Shown here piece by piece: positions 45,663 through 58,348 of a stretch of 64,000 nucleotides of DNA. Both the position numbers and the translations under genes were made by a program. The notes under the pieces were generated by a model. It did no database searches. It was not told where the DNA came from and saw only the letters and a list, made by a program, of their open reading frames with translations. The DNA is from Orbilia blumenaviensis (Eukaryota; Ascomycota; Orbiliomycetes; Orbiliales; Orbiliaceae): NCBI GenBank assembly GCA_036872755.1, contig JAVHNS010000001.1, forward strand, positions 248,001 to 312,000. Reading direction: 5' to 3'. Every line of letters starts with the position of its first letter. Positions within the stretch are counted from its first letter, which is position 1.

Positions 45663-47885
45663 TTATTTGTAACCGAGTGCAGATTTTAAAAGCCCAACAA
45701 CCGCTCGAACCCATGCACCTGGCCCGGGCTCAGGACCAATGCTTCCTGGAACCTGGTTTCGAAGATAGTCTCTCCAAATACCATCTACTTCGCTACCCAG
45801 CCCGTAAATCATGCTGTTTTGATTGCAACCCAATTGTTCCATCCAAACCTTGCTGATTTTTTCACTGTCAATGACCATATTGACTTCTTGGCTGTGAAAC
45901 CAACTTTGGCTATCTTGATTTCCAGATCCTTGAATCCCAATCCTACCATCCACGATCATAAGTTTGACTTGTAGTCGTTAGAGTAAATTTATACTAGCAC
46001 GCTGGGATATAATGGAACTTACTGTGGCAGGTTCTAAAATGTTTTAGCGCATGAACCGGCTTCACCATATCCCGCCCAACATACCAATATATCTTCAATC
46101 TCTTTTTATCCACCTCATTCAACTGTTCTTTCATCCGCGCGACGACCCATTCGTTATGGCCTCCTTGCGTTGGCAGCATTTCACCCAGATCGTTATACCC
46201 CAGGCAAAGTATAATCTTAACTTCAATTCCACGTTTTACTGCCTCCAGCAGCGCTGTAACTACCGGCTCTGCATTAAGATCAGGTGTTTGTATAAAAATT
46301 TTTGATTTTGCAAAGTATATCGCTGACAGCCAGGCAATGTTTTGGGGGGTGTTTATTGAGTAATTTCCAAAGCCTGTGCTAATATATCAGATACGATAAT
46401 CTCTTGTTTTCCTGTGTGCTAGTGGTATAACCTACCTGCATATGGCGCTCTCGGGGCAAGGAACATTGGGACACTTGGCGTGTTTAATCGCGAATGCGAA
46501 TAAAACAGAGGTTCTGGTGCTTCGCCATCGACCAAATTCGACGGATATCGATTTTTAACGGATCGATCTACCACTCCTGTCAGCTTCCCGCGAATACTGC
46601 AACAGTCGATAGAACTTTAAGGGATATTTCCACGCTGCTAGCATGACGAACTGACTTAATACTTCAGTGATATCTTTGAGCGTGTGTTTAATTGACGGGA
46701 CATTAACTAGTCCCTCACTATCCAATAAAGGATCTGCTCGAGAGATGTTTTCATAATCACTCTCAAGCGCGCTACTGCTCTCGTTCGCCGAAAGTATGTT
46801 GAGGTCTGTCGGCACACCCCACGTGGCGATCGCATGGCCCCAGATCTCGTTCACGATCGGACCTTCAAATTGACACATCATCTCGAGATTAGAATTGTCT
46901 TGGATGTTGCAACTATTTAGAATAGCGACTTTCTTATCAATCACCATGAACTTTGAATGAAGCGTCCCAAGAGGGAAATTGTGGTAATTCAGTACTTCAA
47001 GATCGATATTCGGGATCTCTTTGGAAGGAGGCAATCCAAGGGCGACCCATTCAGGCTCTGTAATTATCACCCGAGAGTACAATATCTATATATGCATTAG
47101 TTATCCGATAGTTCTAGTAGTTTAAACCTGCTCAAAGACCACAGATATAGTTTCCGGACCGACTCACATGTTTTATACTGCCCCTATCGAACATAATCTT
47201 GACTGCTATTCGAGGCTCTTTAGTCTGTCCCGCTTTACGAGACAGCATTCTCAGAGCATCTCCTATTCGCCGCGCTGCATACGAAAACTTCCAGAAGTTA
47301 GAGAATATTATAATTTCGGCTGTCGCTTCAATGATCAAATTGTAGTAGTGGTCTGCAATATCTGGAACACTACAAACTGTCAACATTGTCTCTAGGAGTC
47401 ATTTCTAAAAATCCCTAGTTTACTATCCAGCTTTTTTCTAGTTTTAAAAGACGGCGATCCCAAACTTACGTTGAAATTATTGTCAAAGGAACTGTCCCAG
47501 AAGCGGCCACTATTGAGTTAGAGGTCTCCATTAACACACTTTCTCCGATTGCCTTGAGAACGTTTAAATATATCTGGCTCATGGAACAAGTTAATATTGA
47601 CCGATCACTATTTTAAGGATCTTGGGATTAATATCCAACTTGTAAGAACAACTCCGACGGCCGTTGTGTCCCAAAATTACCATGTTGTGCTGCGGTATCG
47701 AGCTCATCCTTACTCGGGATACATGGTACAAACGGGACAGCCGACTTTCCCGTCAGTACAGATATGATGGATCCTAGAATGCTCGGTTCCTTATTTACGC
47801 CTACCCGACAAGCGGGTGGCTTTGAAAACTGCACGTGAGCCGTATCGGATGTATTTTGATCTGGATTTGCATTCGTGGCGTCCAT
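45663..47885 (-). CDS. Phospholipase D-like protein with two HKD motifs
   Basis: Seven exons (47885-47640, 47573-47470, 47369-47168, 47085-46652, 46596-46436, 46373-46023, 45967-45663) join to 600 residues. Both catalytic HxKx4D motifs are intact: H227/K229/D234 in LHSKFMVIDKKVAI and H499/K501/D506 in CHIKLMIVDGRIGI, each followed by the usual Asn/Gly-rich segment (SCNIQDNSN; GSGNQDSQSW). Other blocks are FSNFWKFSYAARRIGDALR, INTPQNIAWLSAIYFAKS, QTPDLNAEP and ILCLGYNDLGEMLP. This matches a fungal PLD-superfamily group of unknown substrate; members hydrolyse or transfer phosphodiester bonds. No signal peptide. Two introns are less certain: the first has donor GTTGGA, and the fourth (46651-46597, donor GTTCGT) is inferred because it restores frame and family-like sequence. 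Without it, the frame stops soon after. Confidence 0.85.
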
Positions 47886-48380
47886 CTTCTCGTGCCAGAA
47901 CAGGAATTCTCGATGTTAAATTGGATAGCGCCTTCAGGTGACCTTATAACTTAGACCTCGTGGGGCTATAAAATCCCGTCTACACAACAGCTAACATGTT
48001 GGTATACCGTCAATAAAAGACTTGAAGTATTCAAACTCTTGTCTTAAGCATAAAGTAACATAATAGATATGGGACGACAGACTCCGGCCACAAGGTTGCG
48101 ACAGGCTGACGTAATGGAACGGGTTGTTGCAAAAATTCCTACAACACACTCGGAAGATGGTTTTACATTAGGGATAAACTCGCCTCCCTCCGACATGATG
48201 GATAACAAAGGGCGTTTATCACTGGGCTAACCTCAAAGTATAAGTATAAGCTGTTCCTATCAATTTAAAGTTTTAATATTTATATTCAACAAAATTAGTT
48301 GGTCAACAACTCTCTTGCCAATCCTAGGCGCGTCGGCGTTGCTACAGGTATGATAAATAAATCGCGGGAGGCTGCAATAT
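47886..48380. other. Intergenic DNA
   Basis: About 500 bases between two minus-strand genes; likely promoter of the PLD-like gene. Nothing else seen. Confidence 0.5.
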
Positions 48381-50323
48381 TCAGAGTTCAACTGAAGTCG
48401 CAGCAGCTTCCCTTGCAGCATCATTGTCTGGCTTCAATCCTGCATTAGCAGGGCCGAATACACACCTCCCGGTCGGAGCATCGAACCTACTCCCGTGCAC
48501 TTGATGGGTTGTTAATTTTGGTCGAATGGCTACAATGCGTATACAAAGCTAAAACAAAGAAAGAGGATACTTTGTATACAACTTACAAGGGCAATCGAAA
48601 GACTTTTCCGTCGGGTTCCAGATCAAAACCCCGAAAGCATGGGGACACAGCCCGGTAAACTTCCTCGTCTTCCCGTCAGCATCTTTGTATACCGCCAAAG
48701 GCATCCCGAGTTCTTTGCCGTCCTTTGATATTATTGCACCTGTGCACCTTGGCATATCTTCGATATCTACCAGGTAATTCCGAGGCTCGCGAGATTTGGA
48801 GACCAGTTCGTCTAAATGAACCTTTTCAATTTCGCGGTCGAATAGCTTTGATTTCGGATTTCTGGCAGCATCATACACTACTTCCCAGGGATTTTCTATG
48901 CCAGTTATTTGATCGCTGACGATACGGGCGCCTATTATTCCGTAATTCAACCCACTACCAGAATCACTAGTTATCACATACATATTGACATCAGGCTTCT
49001 CACGCCCAACAAATGCCAAATGGTCATTTGAATCAACAACTTGGCTCGACCAGCAAAACTCCGGCTCTGTATTGGCAGTTGGGAAGTTTTCGAACACCCA
49101 CTTCTTTAAACTCCTAAAATAAGTTTCGTAGGCCTCGATCTCAATGTGCCCTGTCTTGTGCCTGCCGCCACTCACGATAAGATACTTCAGGCTCGGGTCC
49201 GCATGGAAGGCCACGGATGCACTAAATTCTGGTATATCTACTGACCCAAAAGTTATATGTTCCGGGGCTTCCGTGGTTGGGATAGTTGTGGCGATATGGT
49301 ATGTACTATCAACCGTTAGTATTTGAAATAGAGAATTCCATTTTGAGCATCTCGCGTCTTGTACCGGTAATATGCATTTTTCATAATATAGGTTCGAGAT
49401 CCTATTTCCTGTTAGATTACTTCGGAGCTCCTAGCACATCTGAGGTATTATTTTACTTACGAACGGGGACATTAATCGCCATCACAAAGTTTTTTGCCTT
49501 AATAGAGACATCTCTACCTTCAATATCTATGACCACGCCATCTTGGTCTTCTTTCCACGCCTTGACTCGTGTGTGCGTGTAGCAGGAAAATAAGTCGGAA
49601 TGGCTATGTGAAAGGTACCGCAAAATACCATTGAGATACTTGGTAGGATGTAAAGTTGTATAATCTGCAACTTTGAAGGTTTCATAATGTGATATCCCGT
49701 CATCGAGGAGAGCCTCGGTCGGCGACTTATCCAACCCGATGAGGGTATTATAGGCCTCTATCTCCCCAGAAATCTCCTCCTTTGTCTTGGACCAGATATG
49801 GCACGGAAGTCGTCTAATTTCACATTCAATACCCAGTTCCTCCGCAATATCATGGACTCTGGTAATTGCGTATCGGTGGCTCTCATAGATTAACCTAGCA
49901 TTTTCGGTACCATGCACTTCGGTCCTCTTGTTCGTTAGCCTGCAGGCCTGGCCGCACTATATTCAGATCACGAAACTCGACGCTTTGAATTAACTATCCA
50001 AAAGGTAGGCACAAACATTTGATAAAATCCTGCCAACTCAGCCCCAAGTAGTCACCTATAACTCCGTTGCTTCTCCCGGATTCACCAGAGGCTACCTCCC
50101 TGGCTTCAACCAGGACAACCTTGACCCCCTTCTTTACTAGCTCATATGCAGTCGATATTCCAGCAACACCTGCACCTGCGATAACAGTGTGGGTCTCTAT
50201 ACTATCCTCGAGTTTCTTAAATCGAGGCCATTTATCATAGGGATTGCTTTTAATCCAGACGGGGTCATTGCGACCAGATGTGAAGCTTAGGCCTGGATTG
50301 TTGGACGGATTGTTGACGGACAT
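48381..50323 (-). CDS. FAD-dependent oxidoreductase with C-terminal Rieske [2Fe-2S] domain
   Basis: Five exons; the last four are well placed (upper bound about 49956-49461, 49401-49365, 49305-48587, 48499-48381). With exon 1 as 50323-50063 the model gives 543 residues in frame. The DAO-type flavin domain starts at TVIAGAGVAGISTAYELVKKG and reaches VEAREVASGESGRSNG. The Rieske domain near the C terminus has CPHAFGVLIWNP and DCPLHGSRFDAPTG, i.e. the CxH...CxxH ligands of a [2Fe-2S] cluster. A 37-base exon (SRTYIMKNAYY) joins two exons with ACTAAC branch-site support. The first intron is uncertain: donor GTTATA (after SGESGRSNG) with TATAG, or GTGCCT (further on) with CTGCAG, both keep frame, and neither donor is strong. 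A Met 25 codons upstream (50398) is a less likely start. Redox activity on an amine or amino acid is family-based; substrate unknown. Confidence 0.82.
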
Positions 50324-53155
50324 CCTGTGCACAACGCAAAACTTGTCGTTTATATTAAGGATGATGTTGTACTTTTTGTTGTAGAGATCGATGGCCAAGT
50401 AACCGCACCGTTTACGTTAAAACCCGACCGCACTAATTTAGATAATTCTCTAATTGAATAAGGGCAAGAGCTGTAGTGAAGAAGCTGGAATGGGTCCAGA
50501 GAAGACAAAGTATCAAGACCCCTCAACCGCATTCTTAGCAACTAACCAGTCAACAGTGCCCATCTTTGACTTGAACCCAAGCAAGGGGTCTATCCTGTCC
50601 AACGTCGATAAAGCTCTGGAGGTGGCTGGGTCAATCGGAATGAGAGATCAGTTTACCGCAAGCATTATTGGCCTGCTGTATTTGATACACCTATGCGTCT
50701 ACATTAATCATCTGTTAGTTCCCTACTAGCTTGTGGGACACAAGCTGACTTGGTTAAACCTACATTCATACCTACGAATGCATCTTCCCTCACCATAAAA
50801 CCTGTTAGACACCCCGGCTTTAAATAACCTGGATATAAATGTGCTTTAATATTATGTTCCAAAAACGAAACCTGTGGTTCGCCGTCTTCTGGAGCCTGGC
50901 GGAAACTCGTTGCCTGTCTTGATAGCTTATACATATCTTTCGACTCCTTTTCAAACGCCTGTAATGCAGCTGCTGACTAGTTTTAGAGTCAAATTGTGTC
51001 GTGGAACCTCCTTCTTACTAAGATGTGTGCAACTATCCTCGGGTCTACATGATAAATACAGCTAGTTTATTGCAAATGTGCAAATATTGAGGTCATGAAC
51101 TGCCGGCATGTCATATTTGCTGTCAAAATTTCACAGGGTAACCAGTACTCTGATTAATACAAAAGAAGGGCCTGCAGATCTAGAGCTCATACTGAAGTAC
51201 TTTGCCCAGAAAACCGCCTCCATCACAAGACCAGACAGCGAACAAGGGAATGAAATGTCATAAATGTGCGACAGCGTGGAACATTCGAGGATCAAGCGAG
51301 AAAACATATGTCTCCCCCCGCCATGGCGCCAAGCGAAGCGAGAACTTGACGAGTGTAGATCTTTCTTTTTGGTATTCCAGTTTCGACGTGGAACCAATAC
51401 CCGGTTCCATCGTGGTAGCCTAGGATGCTAGGATTAAAAAATCGATAGCGGAAGTTGAGATAGCGGATTACTACGTTGCGGTTCTTATTTATGAATTCGA
51501 AGGTCTCATCCGCATCTTCTTACGCTGTAGTTCGTGCTACTATGAGCGGATTCATACGGATTGGAGTATCTTAACGTTACAAGTTAAGAGCTGGAAGAAT
51601 GCTAGATCAGTAAAGAAGCCCCCTAGAATGTATTAACTCAGACTTCAGTCTCCTTTTGTCGCGGGAAAGTTTTCGAAAATCTGTAGGTATGTCGAAATTT
51701 GTATAATAATCCCAAGACTTGACCAAGACACCCAAGCATTCCCTTCCAGACCTTTTGTTCCTTACATACCCGCAGAACCCCCACCCTCCACGCGGCGCTC
51801 CCTTGCCTCCAGCGCCAAGCAAAATATCTCCGACGAGAACAATCTTGTTTCGCTCTTGAAGTTTGGGGTTGTACTAGAATGTCTTGGTATATTGAATTGC
51901 CCGTCATCTTTTACTCGGAAACGAAGAAGCTGGAAGGGTGTCTACGATAACGCCTTCCGCAAGCACAGCCAAGCGTTTCACTGCCAGCTTTACCATATTT
52001 TACAGTCGCACAAGATATTTGATGCCCGGCGCGGCAAAAAAAAAAAAAAAAAATGAACGCGACGCACATCAATGATGGTGTGGGACGTCTCCAAGGCTTC
52101 CAACGCTTAATTTTAGCCTTCCATTTGATATTCTGATATTCAATTCCACTGACCATTGGGTCTTTCCGCAATCCCAATCCACGAATTTTGCACAGCCCTC
52201 TAGCAATCTCTTGGCGTTTTACTGCACGCGCATATTTTGTGTAAAGGAAGAAAGTCTAAAAGCTTCCAAGAGTGATATACATATCGAAGTTTGAAGTCTA
52301 TCGGCGTTCAGGTAGCCTCTCTGGGCTGGATGATATAGATGCTGCCTACCTGACTCGACTGATCCCCGAATAATAACAACCCCAATCCAAAAAGGTGATC
52401 GAGTAATCACGCTGTCCTCCCGCCAAGCTGAATATCGGCGTAACTTCATACTGAACGCAGGCGGCTTCCAAGCCCTTTTCCCTAGATCCAGCCCGTCTTG
52501 GTCAATATCATGGCTTGAGTGTACAGAATTACAGTTTTGAACGCTCGAAATTTATAGAAGGGATATTGTGAGATAGATGACTAGGCCTGCTGACAAGTGA
52601 TTGTCATATCGTTTCTTGGTTTCCATCTATAGATATTTCTTGGAAACTTTTGAGCTTTCCTTGGTGAATTTTGAATATTTGAGACGTCGGGAATATTTTA
52701 CCCCTGAAATGCCGCCTGCCGCAGATGAGAGAGCCGAAGTATTTAAGAAGAGCGTCAATCTGCTTCTTTTGTGAGGCATCGTTTACTATTTACAATACCA
52801 AACCGGTATCCTCTGATATTCCAGTGCAGCGCATTGTAGCTCTAGCTCCTTTGAAGTTCGACGCACTCAATATACACACCCAAAGGCCACACCAAAATAA
52901 CCCAACACCTCAACACATTTTCACCACACAACTTCGTCGAAGCCCAGTCTCGAGGTCTACTAGCGAGACTGATGACTGTCGAAGCCTGAAAAGATCTTTA
53001 AAGATTATTCGGTCTTATTTAATAATTCTTTCTTGAAAATATTCTTCCTCCACCCCCTTCTTCTGCCTTCACATATCTCGCCTCTACCTCCGCGGTACCA
53101 CCCCAGCATCAAGAAAGAACCCTCAGTTCCTGACTTTGCCTTCTCTATTGTCAAA
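50324..53155. other. Gene-free interval
   Basis: About 2.8 kb. Frames up to 103 codons overlap on both strands without domains. An 18-A run lies at 52036-52053. The 300 bases before 53156 are pyrimidine-rich and fit a promoter and leader. Confidence 0.4.
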
Positions 53156-53587
53156 ATGCCTTCTCGCCAGACGAAGCTCGAGCGTCCGGATCCAACCGTT
53201 CGCTACGACCGCTATCGTATCTCCACCAAGGGACAGCAAGGGTGGTCGGAAACTCGCAAGTTTCTCACCATTGCTGCCTTGACCGCTATGCTCGCTGGTA
53301 AGTATCTTATCGTTGCCTTAGCCCTCGACTATGAATTTGCTGGATATGCCTTAACTAATACTTTTCCCGTTTAAACTCCAGACTCTCGCGGCAAAGCTTC
53401 AGGCAAAGCTAATGGTTCAGGCAAAGACTGGGATGTCTGTCGCATCAAATTTTCCCTCGCCGATGGGAAAAATAAGCCTAAGCCCAAGCCAGGCAATGAG
53501 AGTAAGTTGTTCCTGTCAACAGTTCGCCTGCCAATTCGCCTGTTTCCATCCCAAAATCCCTGCAAAGCTTTAGCTGTGTGGGTCTAG
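53156..53587 (+). CDS. Small orphan protein, three exons
   Basis: Proposed exons 53156-53297, 53382-53501 and 53568-53587 give 93 residues, with donors GTAAGT and GTAAGT and acceptors CCAG and AAAG. The start follows TCAAAATG after a CT-rich leader, a strong fungal context. The chain is basic at the N terminus (MPSRQTKLERPDPTVRYDRY), has one short hydrophobic stretch (FLTIAALTAMLA, about 36-47), then a Gly/Ser/Lys-rich part and KNKPKPKPGNE. I recognise no family. The last exon codes for only seven residues and could be placed differently. If the first intron were kept, the frame would run to 113 codons. Expression is not proven. Confidence 0.45.
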
Positions 53588-54297
53588 AGGCTCGACCTAC
53601 ACGCTAGCTCGGATGAGTTCCAGGGCTTTATCACATCGCACACGCATATGAATACCGAGGAAAGAGTAACTGACGCCCGTATTCACGATATAGTTTTCCG
53701 CAAGGTTGACAGCCACCTCCAATGGATTGATAATCCTAGACAGCGTCGCTAGCCCGCCCAGCTCTCGGATTATTGCCTTCAATCACCAACCCAGCATAAT
53801 GTTGGCTTCGTGATTCCTTATACCTCGTTTCTTTCCTCCATTTTTTCATTGTTATCATTGCGGGCGCATGGGAAAAGTCTTTACCCGATTCGGTTTTTTG
53901 CATCTTTTTCTTGGTCTGCATTCGATGGTGTTTCCTGGCATTTTACATGTGGTTACGGCGTTTCTTGTAATTCTGTTACCACCTCCTATTGCTTCCACGA
54001 CTGGATGCTCTGATATTAGTCTTCTGTCGTGTCCTTCAATTGTCTCCTCTCTATTGCTCTGTTTCAGCAAGGCATTCCCATATTGGGGGACTACCGTAGA
54101 ACAAGATTCCCCTTCGTCTCACCTAAGGCTATTCTACTCTGGAAAGGACACCATTAATACTCAATCAAAACAGATTAATTAAAATTAATACTGAAGCAAA
54201 AGCAATAACCTCGTGATAACAACCATTTTATTAAAGTATAGGTCTAGTCTAAAATTGAATACTCAGTCATATTTTTTACATGTTTCTTAGAATTTCA
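53588..54297. other. Intergenic DNA
   Basis: About 700 bases. A 104-codon hydrophobic frame (53868-54182, plus) overlaps three other frames and is treated as chance. Confidence 0.4.
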
Positions 54298-56364
54298 TCA
54301 AGCCTCCCCAGTCCCATTATTCTTAACATAACCATCCTGCTTCGATCCCAACCGCCTCCTATTCTTCAGCAGCCAAAACAAATATGGTTCATCCACAATC
54401 TCCCCTTTCCTTTGCTGCACATCTGCTAAACTCGCGCCTGTAATCTGTACGTTCCCCAGGAAACACGCCACGATACCTGCCAACGCTATCAATGGGATGA
54501 TCGAAACATAACTCCACACAACCGCCTTCTTCGCCACTTCCTCCACCATTTTCAGTATTGGTTCTGGCAAACTATGGATTTCATCGATACTCTGTGCTGA
54601 CTTTCCAGTATCTTTACCATCCAGGCCGGTAACCCCAGCGCCTATTCTCCGGAATCCAGCAGCGAGCTCGTTATTGAACACCGATCCCATCATAGTCAGG
54701 CCGAGGGTTCCTCCGAGCGGTAGAACAAAACCCATCAATGATACGACCTGAGCGATTCTTGTGGGCTCTATCCCCACAGCATGTAAAGTCCCAGGCATGA
54801 ACCTAATACCAGTGCCAACGCCTGACAAAGCAAGGAATCCATTGACCATTGCCACATTCCTGACCGTTAAGGCGTAGGTAAGCAGTCCTAAGCCAATAGG
54901 TTCAATCCAAGCCCCCAAAAACATTGGCAGCCACGTTTGTTTCGGATAAACGTTACAAATAAACATGGCCATGTAGGAACCCACTCCTAGACCTGGTGTG
55001 TAGTACAGTAACTGAATGCCGGCTCTCCATGGTGGGTATCCCTCCACGATGGTGAAGTATACACTGACAAAGTAGAACGCCGAAAATAATGCCATTCCAG
55101 TTGTGAAGTTGAGAAAGCTCAGGACACCGATGTCTCGTTTCTTGAGAAGAGTCCAGGGAAGCATGGCGCTCTGATTGGGGAATCGCTTCGACATGAAATT
55201 TCCGGGCTCCATAAGATGTTCGTAGAAGAAGAATAAAAAGACGAGAATCACGCCTACTATCAAGGGTACCAAGACAGCCGCCGAAACCCATGGGTAGTCT
55301 GCGCCACCCCAAAGAAGGCCGAGGATAAACATGCAGCTGCCCAGTATGAATATGACAAGTCCACCATAGTCAATAACGGATAGCTTTTCGAGGAAACCAT
55401 GGCGTTCGATTGAGATCGTATTTCCATGCTCGTCGGTCGTAATCTGTGGCTGTGGCCCCAGGAGTTCCTTTCGCACGAAAAACACGGCAACGTGTGAAAA
55501 GACAGCCATAGGCAAATTGATCCAGAAGCACCATCGCCAATCGACATTTGTGAGGTATCCGCCAATAACTGGGCCTACACCAAAAGAAATGCCGTTGAGA
55601 ATGACGAAAATGGTATTATTCGTCGAATTTTCTTTGAGTGACACTTTGTCTGATAGGATAATTCTGGTGAGAGTTGTAATGCCGGCGTACCCAAGGCCCT
55701 GGATAGCCCGACCGAAGAGAAATAGTCCGTATGCCTTAGCAAGAGCGCATATCAAGGAACCGATCAATACGCATATGATAGCGAACTGTATCATAGAATG
55801 GCGGCCAAAGACATCGCTGAACTGGCCGTATGTAGGGACAAATGCAGTGGAGGTTATCGTGAAGGCGTTCACAATCCATGATAGCTGACTTATTCGCTCT
55901 ATGAAACCATTCTGTCAGTTATACCTACTTCACAGAGATTAGATACCTAGGTGCTTGTATAAGATGAACATACCAAAATCAGAAGCAATTAGGGGTACGG
56001 CAGTCGCAATAATCGTTAAGTCGAGTGAGTTCATGAAACTGGGCACCAGCAGAGTAAGGATGAGCTTCCACCGGTATTTTCTTCTTCTTCGTGTGTCTTC
56101 TTTACATATTTCGCATTCCGGAATCGCTGGTTGGGCGGCGGCCAGATCATGCCCTTGCGCCCTCGACCTATCTTCTTTTGAAGAGAACAGGTATGAGATG
56201 CCCTTCTTTGCAAAAGACCGCGAGTTAACCCATTTGGCAACTCGTGGAATATCACTCTGTTTCTCAGGAGTGGGACCTAGCGGTCGCGTATCGCTGTCAT
56301 TTGATGCTGCGCGCAGCTCAATGTTGTCCCGCTGATGTTCACAGGGTTCTCTTAATTTCCCCAT
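54298..56364 (-). CDS. MFS transporter, DHA2-like drug/metabolite exporter
   Basis: Two exons (56364-55974, 55898-54298) join to 663 residues. A cytosolic N terminus of about 105 residues precedes the first helix (LILTLLVPSFMNSLDLTIIATAVP). The loop 2-3 MFS signature is GQFSDVFGRHS. Helix 5-6 region reads GISFGVGPVIGGYLTNVDWRWCFWINLPMA, typical of fungal DHA2-type proton antiporters with about 14 helices. The exon junction restores ERISQLSWIVNAFTITSTAFVPTYGQ, a strong family block. Such proteins export toxins, drugs or metabolites across the plasma membrane. No biosynthetic genes are near, so the substrate is open. Confidence 0.88.
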
Positions 56365-58348
56365 TGCCTTCTGTGTTGTTAATGTTGGATATTTCGAGCT
56401 TAGCCTCTAATGCCGAGACTGCCGAGACCGCGTGTCGATGCAACGCAAAAAAGGCCTTTGAATATGAGTATGAATCTTTCGAATCGAAAAATGGTAATAA
56501 ATAGGTAAAAGCAGAGGTAGATTTTCAGTAGAAGATATGCCTCAAACTAAGAGTTATTCTCAAGCTTGGCGTTTTTGATGTTTTATGGCTAAGTGAATCT
56601 TGGGACGCACGCAAATCTTATATAATCGCCAGCCAAAAGGTTGCTGATGAAATAAAGCCCAGATACGATCCAAAATGGTTTAGTCCTGAGCAAAACGCGA
56701 CTGAAAAGGTTCGGATAACGAGAATCCTGGCACAGGCCGCCTATTTGAGGCGCAAGGTGCACCCTGCCAGTGCTTGAAAATTGCAATACAATGCAGTTAT
56801 GAAGGATAGACCTCTCGAAGGCGGAGTAGACTTGAGGGGCTCGTTTACAGGGAGCCGGAGTTTAATTTCTAGAGAGCGGCTGACTCGACAATGAGCGGTA
56901 CCCTTAAGGTTTTTGTATTTGAACACTCGTACTAGATCTCGGATAGCTGACTAAGTTCCGAAGGCCGATGGTTTGGGGCTTGGAAGTTTGGCGATATCGT
57001 CCTAACGTTATTCCGTCCAAGCTCCCAGCACTCTTCAATGCAAAAAACATGGCTTCGGCACAGTTCCTCCGTAGTTAGTGGCGCCAAACCTCTTAAGGGG
57101 AGCTTAGAGTTCAACCATCGAGCGCAAGTGAATGAGCATACAGCAGGGCATCGCCACCAAAGCTTTCGAGATACTTGCGTGCAATCACATTTCAATAAAC
57201 CTGTGTGGATACATGAGTGGTCATCTTTTAACGTTATTTCTACTTCCTCGCTTGACTGCGCCCAACCCGCGTTCAATATAATTCCAAGTCCCCCAGGACG
57301 ACTAGTCTCGAGATCTCGTTACATAACGAAGGACACCAGGAAACTCGTTTCATATCACAGCCTCCATCGATATCCCCACTATCTGCTTGGTTGATATATA
57401 TTATTGACACAAATGATATATTGACCATCGGCTTATACCTTGGCAGATTTGATACGTTAAGAGCCCTGCAGGGCGCCAGCTGACGAATGTCTTGACGTTT
57501 CGGTCACCCTTGTAAAAGTCAAACAAGAGGCGAAATACGTCACACCCGACTCAACTAGTCGAACAATCCGACCAAATTAGGCATGTCTCCCGATCAAATG
57601 TCAAATACAACAACTTGAAGATACCTTGGTGCAGGGAGCGTCGACGTCCTAACAGGCCGAGCACCTAGCAAAATGGATACTTTCGAGGACTACACTATCG
57701 CATAACAATCTCAACTAATTATAAGCTCATACCAGAATCTTAACGGTTCTCTGTTCGCTTTATCTATGGCAAGTGGGCTCATTGTGGACGCCTTAACATC
57801 TTGGAGTCTTTCTCACACCGCAATGGCGATAGATGCTGTAATCCATCGTAGAATACTTTACGTAGGCGATTTTTGAGGGTAATTTTATGGGATAATTATA
57901 TAAGCTGTAAAGGGTGAAAGTCAAAGCTTTAGGGCTTCAGCCGCGCGCGCGCCGCATCGTAGACCTTGCCGGTAACCTTCAAGACAGGGTCGAGTTTCGA
58001 CGAGGAGACCTGTTTCCCATAAGCTATGGCAGGATTTTCATTTTGTATATCGTGTCGGGTCTCTAAAGGAGGTGGCAGGATGTTGTTTTACGTTTTTGGT
58101 GCACGGAGCATCTCCATTAACATTCATCTCTAAAATACAAGGCGCGAAGTGTGGTAGTCGTTGCAAAACGGAAGCAAATGTGATTCTGGTCACACGCCCA
58201 GCTGGCCGAGACCTCCTCGAAACTTTGCTGGATAGTGGACCTATGCTTAGCCATGTGACTAGGCCTATATCAAGCCTACATAATCACTTAGTTTGCACCG
58301 GCATGAAGCGTTGGAACTAATATAGTATGACAAGGATATCGGTAGAGA
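56365..58348. other. Gene-free interval
   Basis: About 2 kb; promoter of the MFS gene at the left. Overlapping plus/minus frames at 56932-57394 show no domains. Nothing else supported. Confidence 0.45.

Noticed and set aside
50454..50729. 91-codon plus-strand frame just upstream of the FAD-Rieske gene
   Set aside because: No domain or splice support; it sits in the likely promoter of the divergent gene.
53868..54182. 104-codon hydrophobic plus-strand frame
   Set aside because: Overlaps three other frames, no conserved pattern; hydrophobicity comes from a pyrimidine-rich strand.
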